A stretch of 64,000 nt of DNA from Alphaproteobacteria bacterium. Its GTDB lineage: Bacteria > Pseudomonadota > Alphaproteobacteria > Rickettsiales > JABSSG01. The stretch is taken from assembly GCA_030426905.1 (NCBI GenBank), contig JAUHXQ010000006.1, positions 1-64,000 of the forward strand. The letters are read 5' to 3'. The position numbers and the translations under genes are program-made. Of this stretch, positions 34,600 through 44,120 are shown one piece after another (the first letter of the stretch is position 1; every line of letters begins with the position of its first letter). A model generated the notes under the pieces. The model did no database searches, had not been told where the DNA came from, and was given only the letters and a program-made list of their open reading frames with translations.

Positions 34600-35208
34600 A
34601 TGAATAAAATACTTATAGATTTACCAGTTAAGGTAGAAACAGAGCGCCTAATACTCAGAGCTCCACAAGCAGGAGATGGGAAACATATTAGAAATGTAGT
34701 AAATGATGGTTATGATAAGATGATTAAATATCTACAGTTTCCAAAAACACTATCATCTCAAGAAGAGTATGAGAAAGAGGCTCGATCTTTGCAGGCAAAG
34801 TGGATATTGCGCGAGGATATTCGATACACTTGCATCGATAAAGCAACAGGAACTATTATTGGGAGATTAGGCTTTCCACCTCAACAAGCTGTATGGAATA
34901 CTCCTAAATTTGGTGTTAGTTATTTTATACGAGATTCTTTTTGTAATCAAGGAATGGCAACAGAAGCTGCTAATATGATGGCAAGAATTGCTTTTGATTA
35001 TTTAAAAGCTCTAAAAACAGAGATTTACTGTGACGAAAACAATAAAGCAAGTCAACGTATTCCAGAAAAATTAAACTTTACTCATGAAGCAACAATCTCA
35101 GGCTTGTGGCCAATACCAAACAAACCACTATCCAAAGTAAAACTATATTCTTGTTTTAACAAAGAGGAATTACCCTATTTAGGGCTAAGCTATAGCTTAG
35201 AAGTTTAA
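34600..35208 (+). CDS. GNAT-family N-acetyltransferase (RimJ/RimL-like)
   Basis: The product has 202 residues. It begins with E-T-E-R-L-I-L-R-A-P, the usual opening of RimJ/RimL-type acetyltransferases. Motif A, which binds acetyl-CoA pyrophosphate, is near residues 110-125 (Y-F-I-R then N-Q-G-M-A-T-E-A). The later D-E-N-N-K-A-S-Q-R-I-P-E-K-L-N-F segment is the standard N-x-x-S-x-x-x-x-x-K-L-G-F region. Substrates of this group are N-terminal amines of ribosomal proteins or small amines. The target here is not known. Confidence 0.85.
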   Translation: MNKILIDLPVKVETERLILRAPQAGDGKHIRNVVNDGYDKMIKYLQFPKTLSSQEEYEKEARSLQAKWILREDIRYTCIDKATGTIIGRLGFPPQQAVWNTPKFGVSYFIRDSFCNQGMATEAANMMARIAFDYLKALKTEIYCDENNKASQRIPEKLNFTHEATISGLWPIPNKPLSKVKLYSCFNKEELPYLGLSYSLEV

Positions 35209-35356
35209 GACATTCTGGGGAGTAGAGTTTTTCTATAGGTAGTCAAGCTAAGGATATATGTTTGTATTTCAATAGGATTTACAAATTAGCTGTTTTGCTT
35301 TATGTTCATATGCAAAGCTTTTATTGGAAATCTAAAATTTATTTCTCTAACGGTAT

Positions 35357-36442
35357 ATGAGTATTCAGAAAAGAAGAATAGTTGTTGCCATGTCTGGTGG
35401 CGTTGATAGTTCGACAGTTGCAGCAATGCTCAAAGAGCAGGGGCATGAAGTAATAGGTATTACTTTGCAGCTTTATGATATTAATACTACGGGCATAAAA
35501 AAAGGTACGTGCTGTGCTGGTATTGATATTTATGATGCTAAAAATGTTGCTGAGAAGCTTGACATACCTCATTACGTACTTAATTACGAGAGTAAGTTTA
35601 GAGAATCAGTAATAGATGATTTTGCTGATAGCTATCTTAGAGGAGAAACTCCTATTCCTTGCATCAAGTGTAATCAGACTGTTAAATTTTCTGATTTATT
35701 TAAAACAGCTAAAGACTTGCAAGCAGATGCTCTTGCTACTGGGCACTATGTGCAGAAAAAACACCATCCTGCAAGAAATGAAATGCATAAAGGGAAAGAT
35801 TCTAAAAAGGATCAGAGTTATTTTCTTTTTGCAACTACGCAAGAACAATTGGATTTTTTAGAATTTCCACTAGGGGGATATAGTAAAAATCAGACAAGAG
35901 AATTGGCAAGAAAATATGAACTTGAAATTGCTGAAAAGCCTGACAGTCAAGATATTTGTTTTGTTCCAGATGGTAATTATAAAAAAGTGATTGAAAAATT
36001 TAGACCTGGAGCTCTAGATCCAGGAAATATCCTAGATATGGAAGGAAATATATTAGGAAAACATAATGGTATTATTGGTTATACTATAGGTCAGCGTAAA
36101 GGATTAGGAATTTCTTCTAGCGAACCTTATTATGTCATAAAAATAGATGCTACTAATAACTCAGTTGTGATTGGGCGTGAGCAAGATCTGCAGCAAAAAG
36201 AATTATATATAAAAAATACTAATTGGCTTATTGATCAAAAAACACTAGAAAAACCAAGAGAAGTTCAAGTGAAATTACGTTCTACTCAGGCTCCTTGTAA
36301 AGCAACAATTTGCCAAACATCAGATAATGGTGTATACAGAGTAGAGCTTAAGGAATATCAAAAATCGATTACTCCAGGTCAAGCTTGTGTTGCTTATGAT
36401 GGCACGAGGTTGCTTGGGGGTGGGTGGATTATTTCTGCGTAA
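35357..36442 (+). CDS. mnmA: tRNA-specific 2-thiouridylase MnmA
   Basis: This 361-residue enzyme installs the 2-thio group on U34 of tRNA-Lys, -Glu and -Gln. The PP-loop M-S-G-G-V-D-S-S is near residue 14, the first catalytic Cys lies in I-P-C-I-K-C-N near 99, and the second lies in P-D-S-Q-D-I-C-F near 197. The C-terminal beta domains follow, with G-Q-A-C-V-A-Y-D-G. All residues are intact and the length is normal. The amino acid permease gene begins within or just after its end. Confidence 0.95.
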   Translation: MSIQKRRIVVAMSGGVDSSTVAAMLKEQGHEVIGITLQLYDINTTGIKKGTCCAGIDIYDAKNVAEKLDIPHYVLNYESKFRESVIDDFADSYLRGETPIPCIKCNQTVKFSDLFKTAKDLQADALATGHYVQKKHHPARNEMHKGKDSKKDQSYFLFATTQEQLDFLEFPLGGYSKNQTRELARKYELEIAEKPDSQDICFVPDGNYKKVIEKFRPGALDPGNILDMEGNILGKHNGIIGYTIGQRKGLGISSSEPYYVIKIDATNNSVVIGREQDLQQKELYIKNTNWLIDQKTLEKPREVQVKLRSTQAPCKATICQTSDNGVYRVELKEYQKSITPGQACVAYDGTRLLGGGWIISA

Positions 36443-36459
36443 ACAATCATAGTATTAAA

Positions 36460-37857
36460 GTGAATAAATCATCATTATTTAGAAAAAAAAACGTAACATT
36501 TACACATCAAGTTAGCGATCACTCAAAATTAGATAAAACACTCGGTGCATTTGATTTATTTGCTATTGGATTGGGATCTGTCATAGGAACAGGTATTTTT
36601 GTGCTTACCGGTATACATGCCGCACAAACAGCAGGGCCTGCTGTTACTATATCATTTGTTATAGCAGGGATTACTTGTATTTTTGTAGCGCTTGTATATA
36701 CAGAAGTGGCTTCTGCTTTGCCTTCGTCTGGTGGATCTTATACCTATTCTTATGTAGCAATAGGTGAATTTGCCGCATGGACAATTGGTTTGCTTGCTGT
36801 TACTCAATTTGTTGCTGCTTGCACTGCTGTTGCTGCGGGATGGTCTGGCTATCTTATTGGTATTTTGAAGCAATTTAACATCTCTCTACCTTATAATTTA
36901 ACTCATAATCCATTTGATGGAGGGATTGTTGATTTGCCTGCAGTCTTTATTTCTGTATTAGTAGGATTTATTTTGGTGAAAGGAGTAAAAGAAAGTAAGG
37001 TTGTTAATACTATCTTTGTATTTATTAAGATAGCGGCGATCATAATTTTCTTAGCTGTAGCAGCTCCTTATTTTGATGCTACTAACTGGAATAGCTTTAT
37101 GCCTTTTGGTGTTTCTGGTATTACTCTTGCTTCGGGTTCTTTATTTATGGCTTATACTGGTTTTGATGCTATTGCTAATGCTACCGAGGAAAGTAAAAAA
37201 CCTGAAAAAGACGTAACTATAGGACTAATAGGTTCTATTTCTGTAAGTATTGTTTTATATGTAATTGTTGCAGCTATGCTAACTGGTATAATACACTATA
37301 CTAATCTTAATAATGCTGAGCCATTAGCTCATGCGTTAAAGATGAATGGTAGTAGTTTGGGTGGTGCTATTGTGGCGGTTGGAGGTATTGCTGGTATGAC
37401 CACTGTAATATTATTTCAGTCTTATGCTGCTACTAGAATAGCTATGGCTATGTCAAGAGACGGATTACTGCCAAAATATTTTAGTAAAATTCATAGCAAA
37501 TTTCTCACTCCTTATATTGGTACAATAATTTTAAGTGGATTAATTGCAATTTTATCAGGGTTTATACCAATAAAAATTATGGGAGATTTGGCAGGAATAG
37601 GATCGCTAACTGTTTTTATGTTTGTAATCATATCAGGGTTAAAACTGCGTAAGTCTAAGCCTACTATGAAGAGGCCATTTAAATGTCCAATGATTAAAGT
37701 CATATCTTTTGTAGCTTTAATATTTTGTGGTTACTTAATCACTAGTTTGATGCAAACGGTAGGCTACATATTTATTGCTTGGCTTGTTTTAAGTACAATT
37801 ATATACTTTATTTATGCTAGAAAATCTGCAAGCAAAGTGTATATAAAAAATCATTGA
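36460..37857 (+). CDS. APC-family amino acid permease (cationic amino acid transporter type)
   Basis: The product has about 465 residues and 12 hydrophobic helices. The unwound helix 1 motif G-S-V-I-G-T-G-I-F-V-L-T-G is clear, as are S-S-G-G-S-Y-T-Y near residue 88 and Y-T-G-F-D-A-I-A-N-A-T-E-E. These mark it as a CAT/YfnA-like amino acid permease that imports host amino acids. The start is uncertain: GTG 36460 leaves 17 bp after mnmA, while GTG 36424 in the same frame overlaps mnmA by 19 bp; neither has a good ribosome site. Confidence 0.88.
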   Translation: MNKSSLFRKKNVTFTHQVSDHSKLDKTLGAFDLFAIGLGSVIGTGIFVLTGIHAAQTAGPAVTISFVIAGITCIFVALVYTEVASALPSSGGSYTYSYVAIGEFAAWTIGLLAVTQFVAACTAVAAGWSGYLIGILKQFNISLPYNLTHNPFDGGIVDLPAVFISVLVGFILVKGVKESKVVNTIFVFIKIAAIIIFLAVAAPYFDATNWNSFMPFGVSGITLASGSLFMAYTGFDAIANATEESKKPEKDVTIGLIGSISVSIVLYVIVAAMLTGIIHYTNLNNAEPLAHALKMNGSSLGGAIVAVGGIAGMTTVILFQSYAATRIAMAMSRDGLLPKYFSKIHSKFLTPYIGTIILSGLIAILSGFIPIKIMGDLAGIGSLTVFMFVIISGLKLRKSKPTMKRPFKCPMIKVISFVALIFCGYLITSLMQTVGYIFIAWLVLSTIIYFIYARKSASKVYIKNH

Positions 37858-37929
37858 TCTTAAAAGCTATTTTGGTGCTGTTAGTGCTATACTTAAATAT
37901 TTATATTTGTGAATGGAGGTAATTTATTT

Positions 37930-39171
37930 ATGAGCCTACAACCAGTAAAAGGAGCTAGGGATATTTTACCAGAAGACTATCAAGTTTTTTTACATATAAT
38001 CGATCTAGCAAGAAATTTAGGTAAAAATTACGGTTATCAGTCATTTGATATTCCGATATTTGAATATACTGAAATATTCTCTCGTTCTTTAGGAAATACT
38101 TCTGAAATTGTTAAGAAGGAAATGTATAGTTTTTTAGACCGAAAAAATAGGAGCTTAACTCTGCGTCCAGAGTTTACTGCGGGAGTAGTAAGAAGTGTTC
38201 TTTCCAATGGTTTGCAAAATAAATTACCCATTAAATTATTTATAAATGGCCCGTTATTTAGATATGAGCGTCCTCAAAAAGGACGTAATAGGCAATTTTA
38301 TCAAGTAAATTTTGAAAATATAGGATATTGTGATCCAATTATTGATACAGAACTTATAGCACTTGGTGATGCTTTAATTAGAGAGCTAAATTTATCTAAA
38401 GTAACACTTGAACTTAATAGTTTAGGAGACCAGATAACAAGGGAAAATTATACAAAATCATTAGTAGAGTATTTAGAAAATTATAGAGAAGATTTATCAG
38501 AAGATAGCCAAATGCGGTTAGCAAAAAATCCTTTAAGGATTCTTGATTCCAAAGATGAGGGGGATAGAAAAATTCTTGAGGCTGCTCCAATAATCACTGA
38601 TTTCCTAACTAAAGAGTCTCGAATGTTTTTTGATTCTTTATTGGTTAACTTAGACTCATTAAAAATAAATTATAAAATTAATTCAAAATTAGTTAGAGGA
38701 TTAGACTATTACACAGGTACGGTTTTTGAATTTACTACATCGGAATTAGGAGCTCAAAATGCATTAATGGCAGGGGGAAGATATGATAGTTTATTTAAGC
38801 AAATGGGAAATCATGAGATACCTGCAATTGGTTTTGCAGCTGGAATAGAAAGGTTAATGGAACTCTATCGTGGAAACATTTTAAAACCAAGAATAGTAAC
38901 CATAATAGCTCTAGAAAAAGAATTACAAATTAATGCTTTGCATCTAGCACAAACAGTAAGAAATATGGATATTCCAGCCGAAATTCAATATGGTTCTAAT
39001 ATCTCTAAACTCATGAAAAAAGCTTTAGTGAATAATACAAAATATTTGGTTTTCATAGGTTCAGATGAAGTAAAGCAAAATAAATTTAAAGTCAAAGATT
39101 TAGACGCACATCAAGAGAGCTTAATGACACTAGATGAATTTGTAAAATTAATTTCTATTTCTAAGGTTTAA
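37930..39171 (+). CDS. hisS: histidyl-tRNA synthetase
   Basis: This 413-residue class II synthetase starts at ATG 37930, placed 9 bp after GGAGGT. Motif 2 ([16 protein letters not shown]), the His-specific [11 protein letters not shown] and motif 3 ([11 protein letters not shown]) are intact, and the C-terminal anticodon-binding domain is present. It charges tRNA-His. prfA follows after 2 bp in the same transcript. Confidence 0.95.
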   Translation: MSLQPVKGARDILPEDYQVFLHIIDLARNLGKNYGYQSFDIPIFEYTEIFSRSLGNTSEIVKKEMYSFLDRKNRSLTLRPEFTAGVVRSVLSNGLQNKLPIKLFINGPLFRYERPQKGRNRQFYQVNFENIGYCDPIIDTELIALGDALIRELNLSKVTLELNSLGDQITRENYTKSLVEYLENYREDLSEDSQMRLAKNPLRILDSKDEGDRKILEAAPIITDFLTKESRMFFDSLLVNLDSLKINYKINSKLVRGLDYYTGTVFEFTTSELGAQNALMAGGRYDSLFKQMGNHEIPAIGFAAGIERLMELYRGNILKPRIVTIIALEKELQINALHLAQTVRNMDIPAEIQYGSNISKLMKKALVNNTKYLVFIGSDEVKQNKFKVKDLDAHQESLMTLDEFVKLISISKV

Positions 39172-39173
39172 CA

Positions 39174-40262
39174 ATGAACTTTGACGATAAGCTAAATAAA
39201 ATTTTAGATAGACACCAAATTCTACAAGATAAAATGTCAGAAGCACATAATTTAAGTAGTGAGCAATATATTGAATTGTCTAAAGAGTATTCTTCTCTTG
39301 AAGATGTGGTAATCATTATTAAAAAATATAAAAAAATAGTTCAGGATTTAAAAGACACAGAATCCATACTGCAAGATGAGAGTATAGAACAAGAAATGAA
39401 GTTAATGGCAGAGGAGGAGTTATCGCAAGCAAAGCGTTCTTTACCTGAAATTGAACGACAGCTAAAGATAGCTTTGCTTCCTAAAGATGAAGCCGATAGT
39501 AAAAATGCTATACTTGAGGTAAGAGCAGGCACCGGAGGGGAAGAAGCAGCTCTTTTTGCTGCGAAGCTATTTTCAATGTATCAAAAATATGCCACTGATA
39601 AAGGATGGAGATTTGAGATATTATCCCTGTCTGAAACAGGCATTGGAGGATATAAGGAGGCTTCTGCACTAATCTCTGGAGGAAATGTTTTTGCAAAATT
39701 AAAATTTGAATCTGGTGTACATAGAGTACAGAGAGTTCCTGAAACTGAATCAAGCGGCAGGGTGCATACGTCAGCTGCAACCGTAGCTATATTACCTGAA
39801 GCGGAGGAAGTTGATATAGAAATTGCAGAAAAAGATTTGCGAATAGATGTTTACCGAGCTAGTGGTGCAGGCGGACAACATGTTAACACCACTGATAGTG
39901 CTGTTCGTATTACTCATATACCAACAAATATAGTTGTGCAATGCCAAGATGAAAAGTCTCAGCATAAAAATAAAGCTAAAGCTATGAAAGTACTAAGGTC
40001 ACGTATATATGACCATGAAAGGATGCAAAAGGAGGCAGAGCGCTCTCAAGATAGAAAAAGCCAGGTTGGTAGTGGTGATAGATCCGAGAGGATTAGAACT
40101 TATAACTTTCCCCAAGGGAGAGTGACAGACCATCGAATTAATTTAACTTTATATAAAATTGAAGAGATAGTAGAAGAAGGTAATTTGGATGAGTTGATAG
40201 AGGCTCTGATTTCTGAAGACGAAGCACGAAAATTGGCTGCAGTATCTGATGGCAAGATGTAA
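39174..40262 (+). CDS. prfA: peptide chain release factor 1
   Basis: This 362-residue factor terminates translation at UAA and UAG. Codon recognition uses the P-x-T motif, here P-E-T in V-P-E-T-E-S-S-G-R. The catalytic G-G-Q lies in S-G-A-G-G-Q-H-V-N near residue 236. The domain order and length are normal. It is 2 bp behind hisS. The prmC methyltransferase gene, often next to prfA, is not here. Confidence 0.95.
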   Translation: MNFDDKLNKILDRHQILQDKMSEAHNLSSEQYIELSKEYSSLEDVVIIIKKYKKIVQDLKDTESILQDESIEQEMKLMAEEELSQAKRSLPEIERQLKIALLPKDEADSKNAILEVRAGTGGEEAALFAAKLFSMYQKYATDKGWRFEILSLSETGIGGYKEASALISGGNVFAKLKFESGVHRVQRVPETESSGRVHTSAATVAILPEAEEVDIEIAEKDLRIDVYRASGAGGQHVNTTDSAVRITHIPTNIVVQCQDEKSQHKNKAKAMKVLRSRIYDHERMQKEAERSQDRKSQVGSGDRSERIRTYNFPQGRVTDHRINLTLYKIEEIVEEGNLDELIEALISEDEARKLAAVSDGKM

Positions 40263-40315
40263 GTTATTTTCGTACCCAACAATGCCTAACTGTCAGATCA
40301 AGTCCTTACTTTTAC

Positions 40316-40350
40316 AAATACATGTGTATTTCGAGTTTTTGTTTTTCTTA
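40316..40350 (+). terminator. probable terminator after prfA
   Basis: AAATAC and GTATTT form a short stem with a 4-nt loop, followed by a T-rich run (cgagtttttgttttt). It lies between the convergent prfA and large repeat-protein genes. Confidence 0.45.
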
Positions 40351-40384
40351 GTATGGAGTCATTTTATAGTCAAAAATTGTTGCG

Positions 40385-43300
40385 CTAGCTACTACATGCA
40401 CAATTATCCAAACTTGAAACCGCTGTACCCATAATAACCCCACTTCCAGAAAGGCTTACTATTGGAACTATCGATTGTTGTTCCTCGCATCGGCAATATT
40501 TTTCAATATTCGTATTACCAACAAACGTCGAGTTATCACTAGCAGGGTGAAGGTTTAAATCAACAATAGAGTCAGGGGTTTGCTTTAAATCCTTTTTTGA
40601 CTGCTCTTCTTCATGACTACTCACCTCTGGTTTTGTATATATATCAAAATTAATAGACTTTACTTTGCATCTTTTTTTAGCTTCTTTTTCAATAGTTTCT
40701 ATTTTTTCCTTAAGGTGAGGATGCATATTATCTGGAGCAGAAAATTTTATTGCTTTTGCTGCATCAGTAATCGATTCTAAAATGTCAGCATCGTTATCAT
40801 CATCGTAGGGGTTGTCGATACTGAGCAGCTCTTTTTCGCTAGTTGGCTTAGGAGAATCGATAACTACGCCATCTTCTTCTTGTTGTTCTTTCTTCCTTTC
40901 TTCTGCAAAAATAGAATGTTGATTGTGGTAACCACTATTTGCTGGCCCTGCATAGTGATGAGATGCTCCATCACTAGTATAACAGCCATCTGTGCAGTAG
41001 TTATTGGGGTAAGTATTTTGATATTGATAGGATTGTTGGCCATTATAAACATGCTGAGGTGAGCAATAAGGCTCAGCGTATCCACCGTAGTTATAATTAT
41101 TATATTGCGGTTGGTAACAACCATATGAAGCGTCGTATACTGGTTGATGTGGAACGCCATTATACTGTGTGGGATATTCTTGTGAATAATATTGGAACTC
41201 TTGATGCTGCAGCGCAATTTGTTGTGGTGGCATTTGTAGTTCAGGAGCAGGGGCAGATGCGTAAGGATCATGGCTATATCGCGCTGATTCTTCCTTCTGT
41301 GTTTCGGCTCTATGAGATTTTTGCGTTTCTCCAAGAGAGTAAAAATCCATTAATTTTTTATCCTTATTCTGTGACAATCCTCCTTTAGAGTTAAGTTCCT
41401 GACGGCAAGATTTCACTAACTCAATATTAGCTTCTTTTTTGTCTTGCTGCTCAGACAAAATTTCCCAAATGGTATCTACTACTTTACCATGCAATTCGGG
41501 ATTATCTGATACATCTATTCCTTTTATTAATTCCAATGCTGCACTCAAGTGTCCTGAAGCGACTAATGTATTTGCATTATCTAATGTTTCTAAAGTGTTT
41601 TTTGATTCGTTATCAGGGTATGACTCAGTTTGAATATTTTGATCTACCGTTGTCGTCATTGGTGACGCGGTACTTAAGCTGCACGATTCACTACCACCAA
41701 TACTACTTTTTTTATCTTCTGACGAATTGTCGTCGCAACTTCCATCTCTAGTAGCAACTCCCAGGCTAATTCCTAACTCATCAACAGTTTTTTCCTGAGC
41801 AGTACTGCTATCTTTAGGCACTTCTTTTTTCTCTGCTTCTTGTAAGCCTACATCGTTTAAAGAAGTTTTTTCATTCTGCGTTGTACCCAGTATATCCTTA
41901 TCTTCTGAATGATTTTTTTTCTTTTTTCTTGATCTTTTTTTCGCTGACTTAGAAGAATCAGGTAACTCGCAGGAATCATTTACTTGATCATTTTGAAAAT
42001 AAGCAGATTTCTTAGGTAATTTACCGTTTTTTCCAACAACCATAAAACCAGCTTCTGAGTCTTCTTGCTCTTTCTTAATCAGATCCCTACCATCCTGTGG
42101 TTTCGAAGGTTTTAATGATCCTTTGTTTTTTTCTTTTTTTTGCTTTGTGCTTTTGTGGTTCTCTCCTTTTGCTTGTTTACCTGCTCCGATGCCACTATCT
42201 TTATCTATTTGAGTTACAGGATGCTTAGAGTTTTTCTTGGTCTTATTCTTCTTATTGTTGTTAGAATTTTTCTCCCCATTATCCAGCTCATTATTCAACT
42301 CAGCTAATAAACTTTCTAAGACTTGCTTATTCTCGCTTTCTCTTCTTGCTTCAACTTCCAATAGCTTATTTATACTAGATATTTGTTCTGCTATTTTAGG
42401 CGCAGATCTATGTCCGGTACTTTCAATTATGTGCTGAGCACAAGCTAAAAATCCTTTATTTGGAAAATGGAAAGAATAAAGACACAGTAATTGGTGTACT
42501 AGTTCGTGGGTAAAAGATTCGCCCTGTGTTACTTGGGGTTTATCATTATACTCGTTTAGCAAAGACTCGCCCTGTGTTACTTGGGATTCATCATTATACT
42601 CGTTTAGCAAAGATTCGTCCTGTGTTACTTGGGATTCATCATTATACTCGTTTAGCAAAGATTCGTCCTGTGTTACTTGGGATTCATCATTATACTCGTT
42701 TAACAAAGACTCGTCCTGTGTTACTTGGAGTTTATCATTATACTCGTTTAACATTGCCATGAAGTTATGACAAACATCATCCAAATTTGTTTCTATGATC
42801 TTGCTTGGTGAGATGAAGAAATCATTTATTAGCGTTTGAAAATCTGTGTCAAATTTTGTTTCTTTATCTTGATTTTTTGAATAACTAGGGTGGTTCTTTA
42901 TCTTTATGATGGCCTTTTTTGCTTCATTATGTTTACCAGCCGCCATAAGACAGCGGACCTCGAAATTTGATAATTCAGATCGAGGACATTTCTTGTACAA
43001 ATCACCAAATTTTTTTGTAAGTGAAGAAAGGTCCCGTTTGATTTCTTGTGTGCTATCCTTATACTCTTGTTGTATGTTCTTAAAACCTTCGTTCGCCTGT
43101 TGTTGGCTAGCCAACTTCTTTATAAGGTTCTTTTCCAAATCCTCTGTCTTTCTCTCTAAACTATGGAGCTGCTCCACAAATTTATTTTTATCTTCTTGAT
43201 CTTTGTGCCATTTTATAATTTTTTCTTCTAGGCCTAATAATGCACGAAACAACCACTCAATACTCTTATTACCTACAGAAAATGAAGGGTCCTTTTTCTT

Positions 43301-43903
43301 GATTATTTTACATATCTCAATTGCATTTCTTATTATATTTTTATCAGTACATTCTCCATCAAAAACTGAAGATACAATCTTAAATTTTATCGACAAATCA
43401 TCGGCATCCTGCGCTACTTTAATTAACCCTCTCATTACAGTATTCTTTGCATTACCCTTAGCATACTGAAGAGAGAGGTCAATATATCTCTTGACATAAT
43501 CTGTCTTTTCTAATGCTAAAAACAATCTCGTACAAAATAACATGCGATAAATATGATCAAGACCTAACAAATTTTCATATACCAAGCATAAAACTTTCTT
43601 GTCTAACTCCTCACCTGTTAAATCTTTTATTGTATTATCCTTTTGTGCATAATCCACAAGTCCTGCAAAACATTTTTCTGCAAAACACACAATGAAATAA
43701 TTATCATCTTGAAACTTTTCCTCAAAATATTCAATAAACGTTTTTCTTACTTGTTGATCTTCGGATTTAAAGAAGCTTTCCCACTCCTCGTATAGTTGTT
43801 TCTCCATTCTGTCGAACTGTCCCATCTTCACTAAAGCTGCCGTCATGTCATTCTTTATTTCCTCGTACGATCTATTTTCCATTGGAATATGGCAATTAAA
43901 CAT
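40385..43903 (-). CDS. 1172-residue low-complexity repeat protein (candidate effector)
   Basis: The start is firm: GGAGAGGTATAAG runs directly into the ATG. Residues 1-370 are charged helices with an A-A-G-K-H-N-E-A-K-K segment like a TPR helix pair. At about 384-464 are five 16-residue repeats (L-N-E-Y-N-D-E-S-Q-V-T-Q-D-E-S-L). A very basic Lys/Asn/Ser region follows (about 545-665), including runs such as K-K-R-S-R-K-K-K-K that look like nuclear localisation signals. After a second TPR-like stretch near 790 comes a Tyr/Gln/Pro-rich segment (about 885-990) and an acidic end with a Cys-rich tail. No signal peptide or catalytic motif. A type IV-secreted host-targeted protein is plausible but unproven. 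Confidence 0.7.
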   Translation of the reverse strand: MFNCHIPMENRSYEEIKNDMTAALVKMGQFDRMEKQLYEEWESFFKSEDQQVRKTFIEYFEEKFQDDNYFIVCFAEKCFAGLVDYAQKDNTIKDLTGEELDKKVLCLVYENLLGLDHIYRMLFCTRLFLALEKTDYVKRYIDLSLQYAKGNAKNTVMRGLIKVAQDADDLSIKFKIVSSVFDGECTDKNIIRNAIEICKIIKKKDPSFSVGNKSIEWLFRALLGLEEKIIKWHKDQEDKNKFVEQLHSLERKTEDLEKNLIKKLASQQQANEGFKNIQQEYKDSTQEIKRDLSSLTKKFGDLYKKCPRSELSNFEVRCLMAAGKHNEAKKAIIKIKNHPSYSKNQDKETKFDTDFQTLINDFFISPSKIIETNLDDVCHNFMAMLNEYNDKLQVTQDESLLNEYNDESQVTQDESLLNEYNDESQVTQDESLLNEYNDESQVTQGESLLNEYNDKPQVTQGESFTHELVHQLLCLYSFHFPNKGFLACAQHIIESTGHRSAPKIAEQISSINKLLEVEARRESENKQVLESLLAELNNELDNGEKNSNNNKKNKTKKNSKHPVTQIDKDSGIGAGKQAKGENHKSTKQKKEKNKGSLKPSKPQDGRDLIKKEQEDSEAGFMVVGKNGKLPKKSAYFQNDQVNDSCELPDSSKSAKKRSRKKKKNHSEDKDILGTTQNEKTSLNDVGLQEAEKKEVPKDSSTAQEKTVDELGISLGVATRDGSCDDNSSEDKKSSIGGSESCSLSTASPMTTTVDQNIQTESYPDNESKNTLETLDNANTLVASGHLSAALELIKGIDVSDNPELHGKVVDTIWEILSEQQDKKEANIELVKSCRQELNSKGGLSQNKDKKLMDFYSLGETQKSHRAETQKEESARYSHDPYASAPAPELQMPPQQIALQHQEFQYYSQEYPTQYNGVPHQPVYDASYGCYQPQYNNYNYGGYAEPYCSPQHVYNGQQSYQYQNTYPNNYCTDGCYTSDGASHHYAGPANSGYHNQHSIFAEERKKEQQEEDGVVIDSPKPTSEKELLSIDNPYDDDNDADILESITDAAKAIKFSAPDNMHPHLKEKIETIEKEAKKRCKVKSINFDIYTKPEVSSHEEEQSKKDLKQTPDSIVDLNLHPASDNSTFVGNTNIEKYCRCEEQQSIVPIVSLSGSGVIMGTAVSSLDNCACSS
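42513..42752 (-). repeat. 48-bp coding tandem repeat, five copies
   Basis: Units of exactly 48 bp begin at 42513, 42561, 42609, 42657 and 42705 and encode 16 residues each. The central copies are nearly identical, and the outer ones diverge at two or three codons. Such arrays often vary in copy number between strains. Confidence 0.95.
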
Positions 43904-44120
43904 CTTATACCTCTCCTATAAAATTACTGATTGTAAACCAGGAAGATATAAAAATTTTTGTGCAAATACAAACAATTTTTACAATATTGCGAACATATCC
44001 CGATTTGAGTAAGGTCGATACGTCTTAAAAATCAATGCGAAGATAGTTTCACAAGCATTATTTTGATGGTGTGTTCGTTATGCTAATTTTTTTATTATGA
44101 TAACTTGGGATGTAATTAAT

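Noticed and set aside
42513-42752. 48-bp array considered as a CRISPR or iteron origin
   Set aside because: There are no unique spacers, and the units are coding and in frame within a long gene.
42526-42762. Plus-strand repetitive 78-codon frame
   Set aside because: It is the shadow of the 48-bp repeats in the 1172-residue gene on the other strand.
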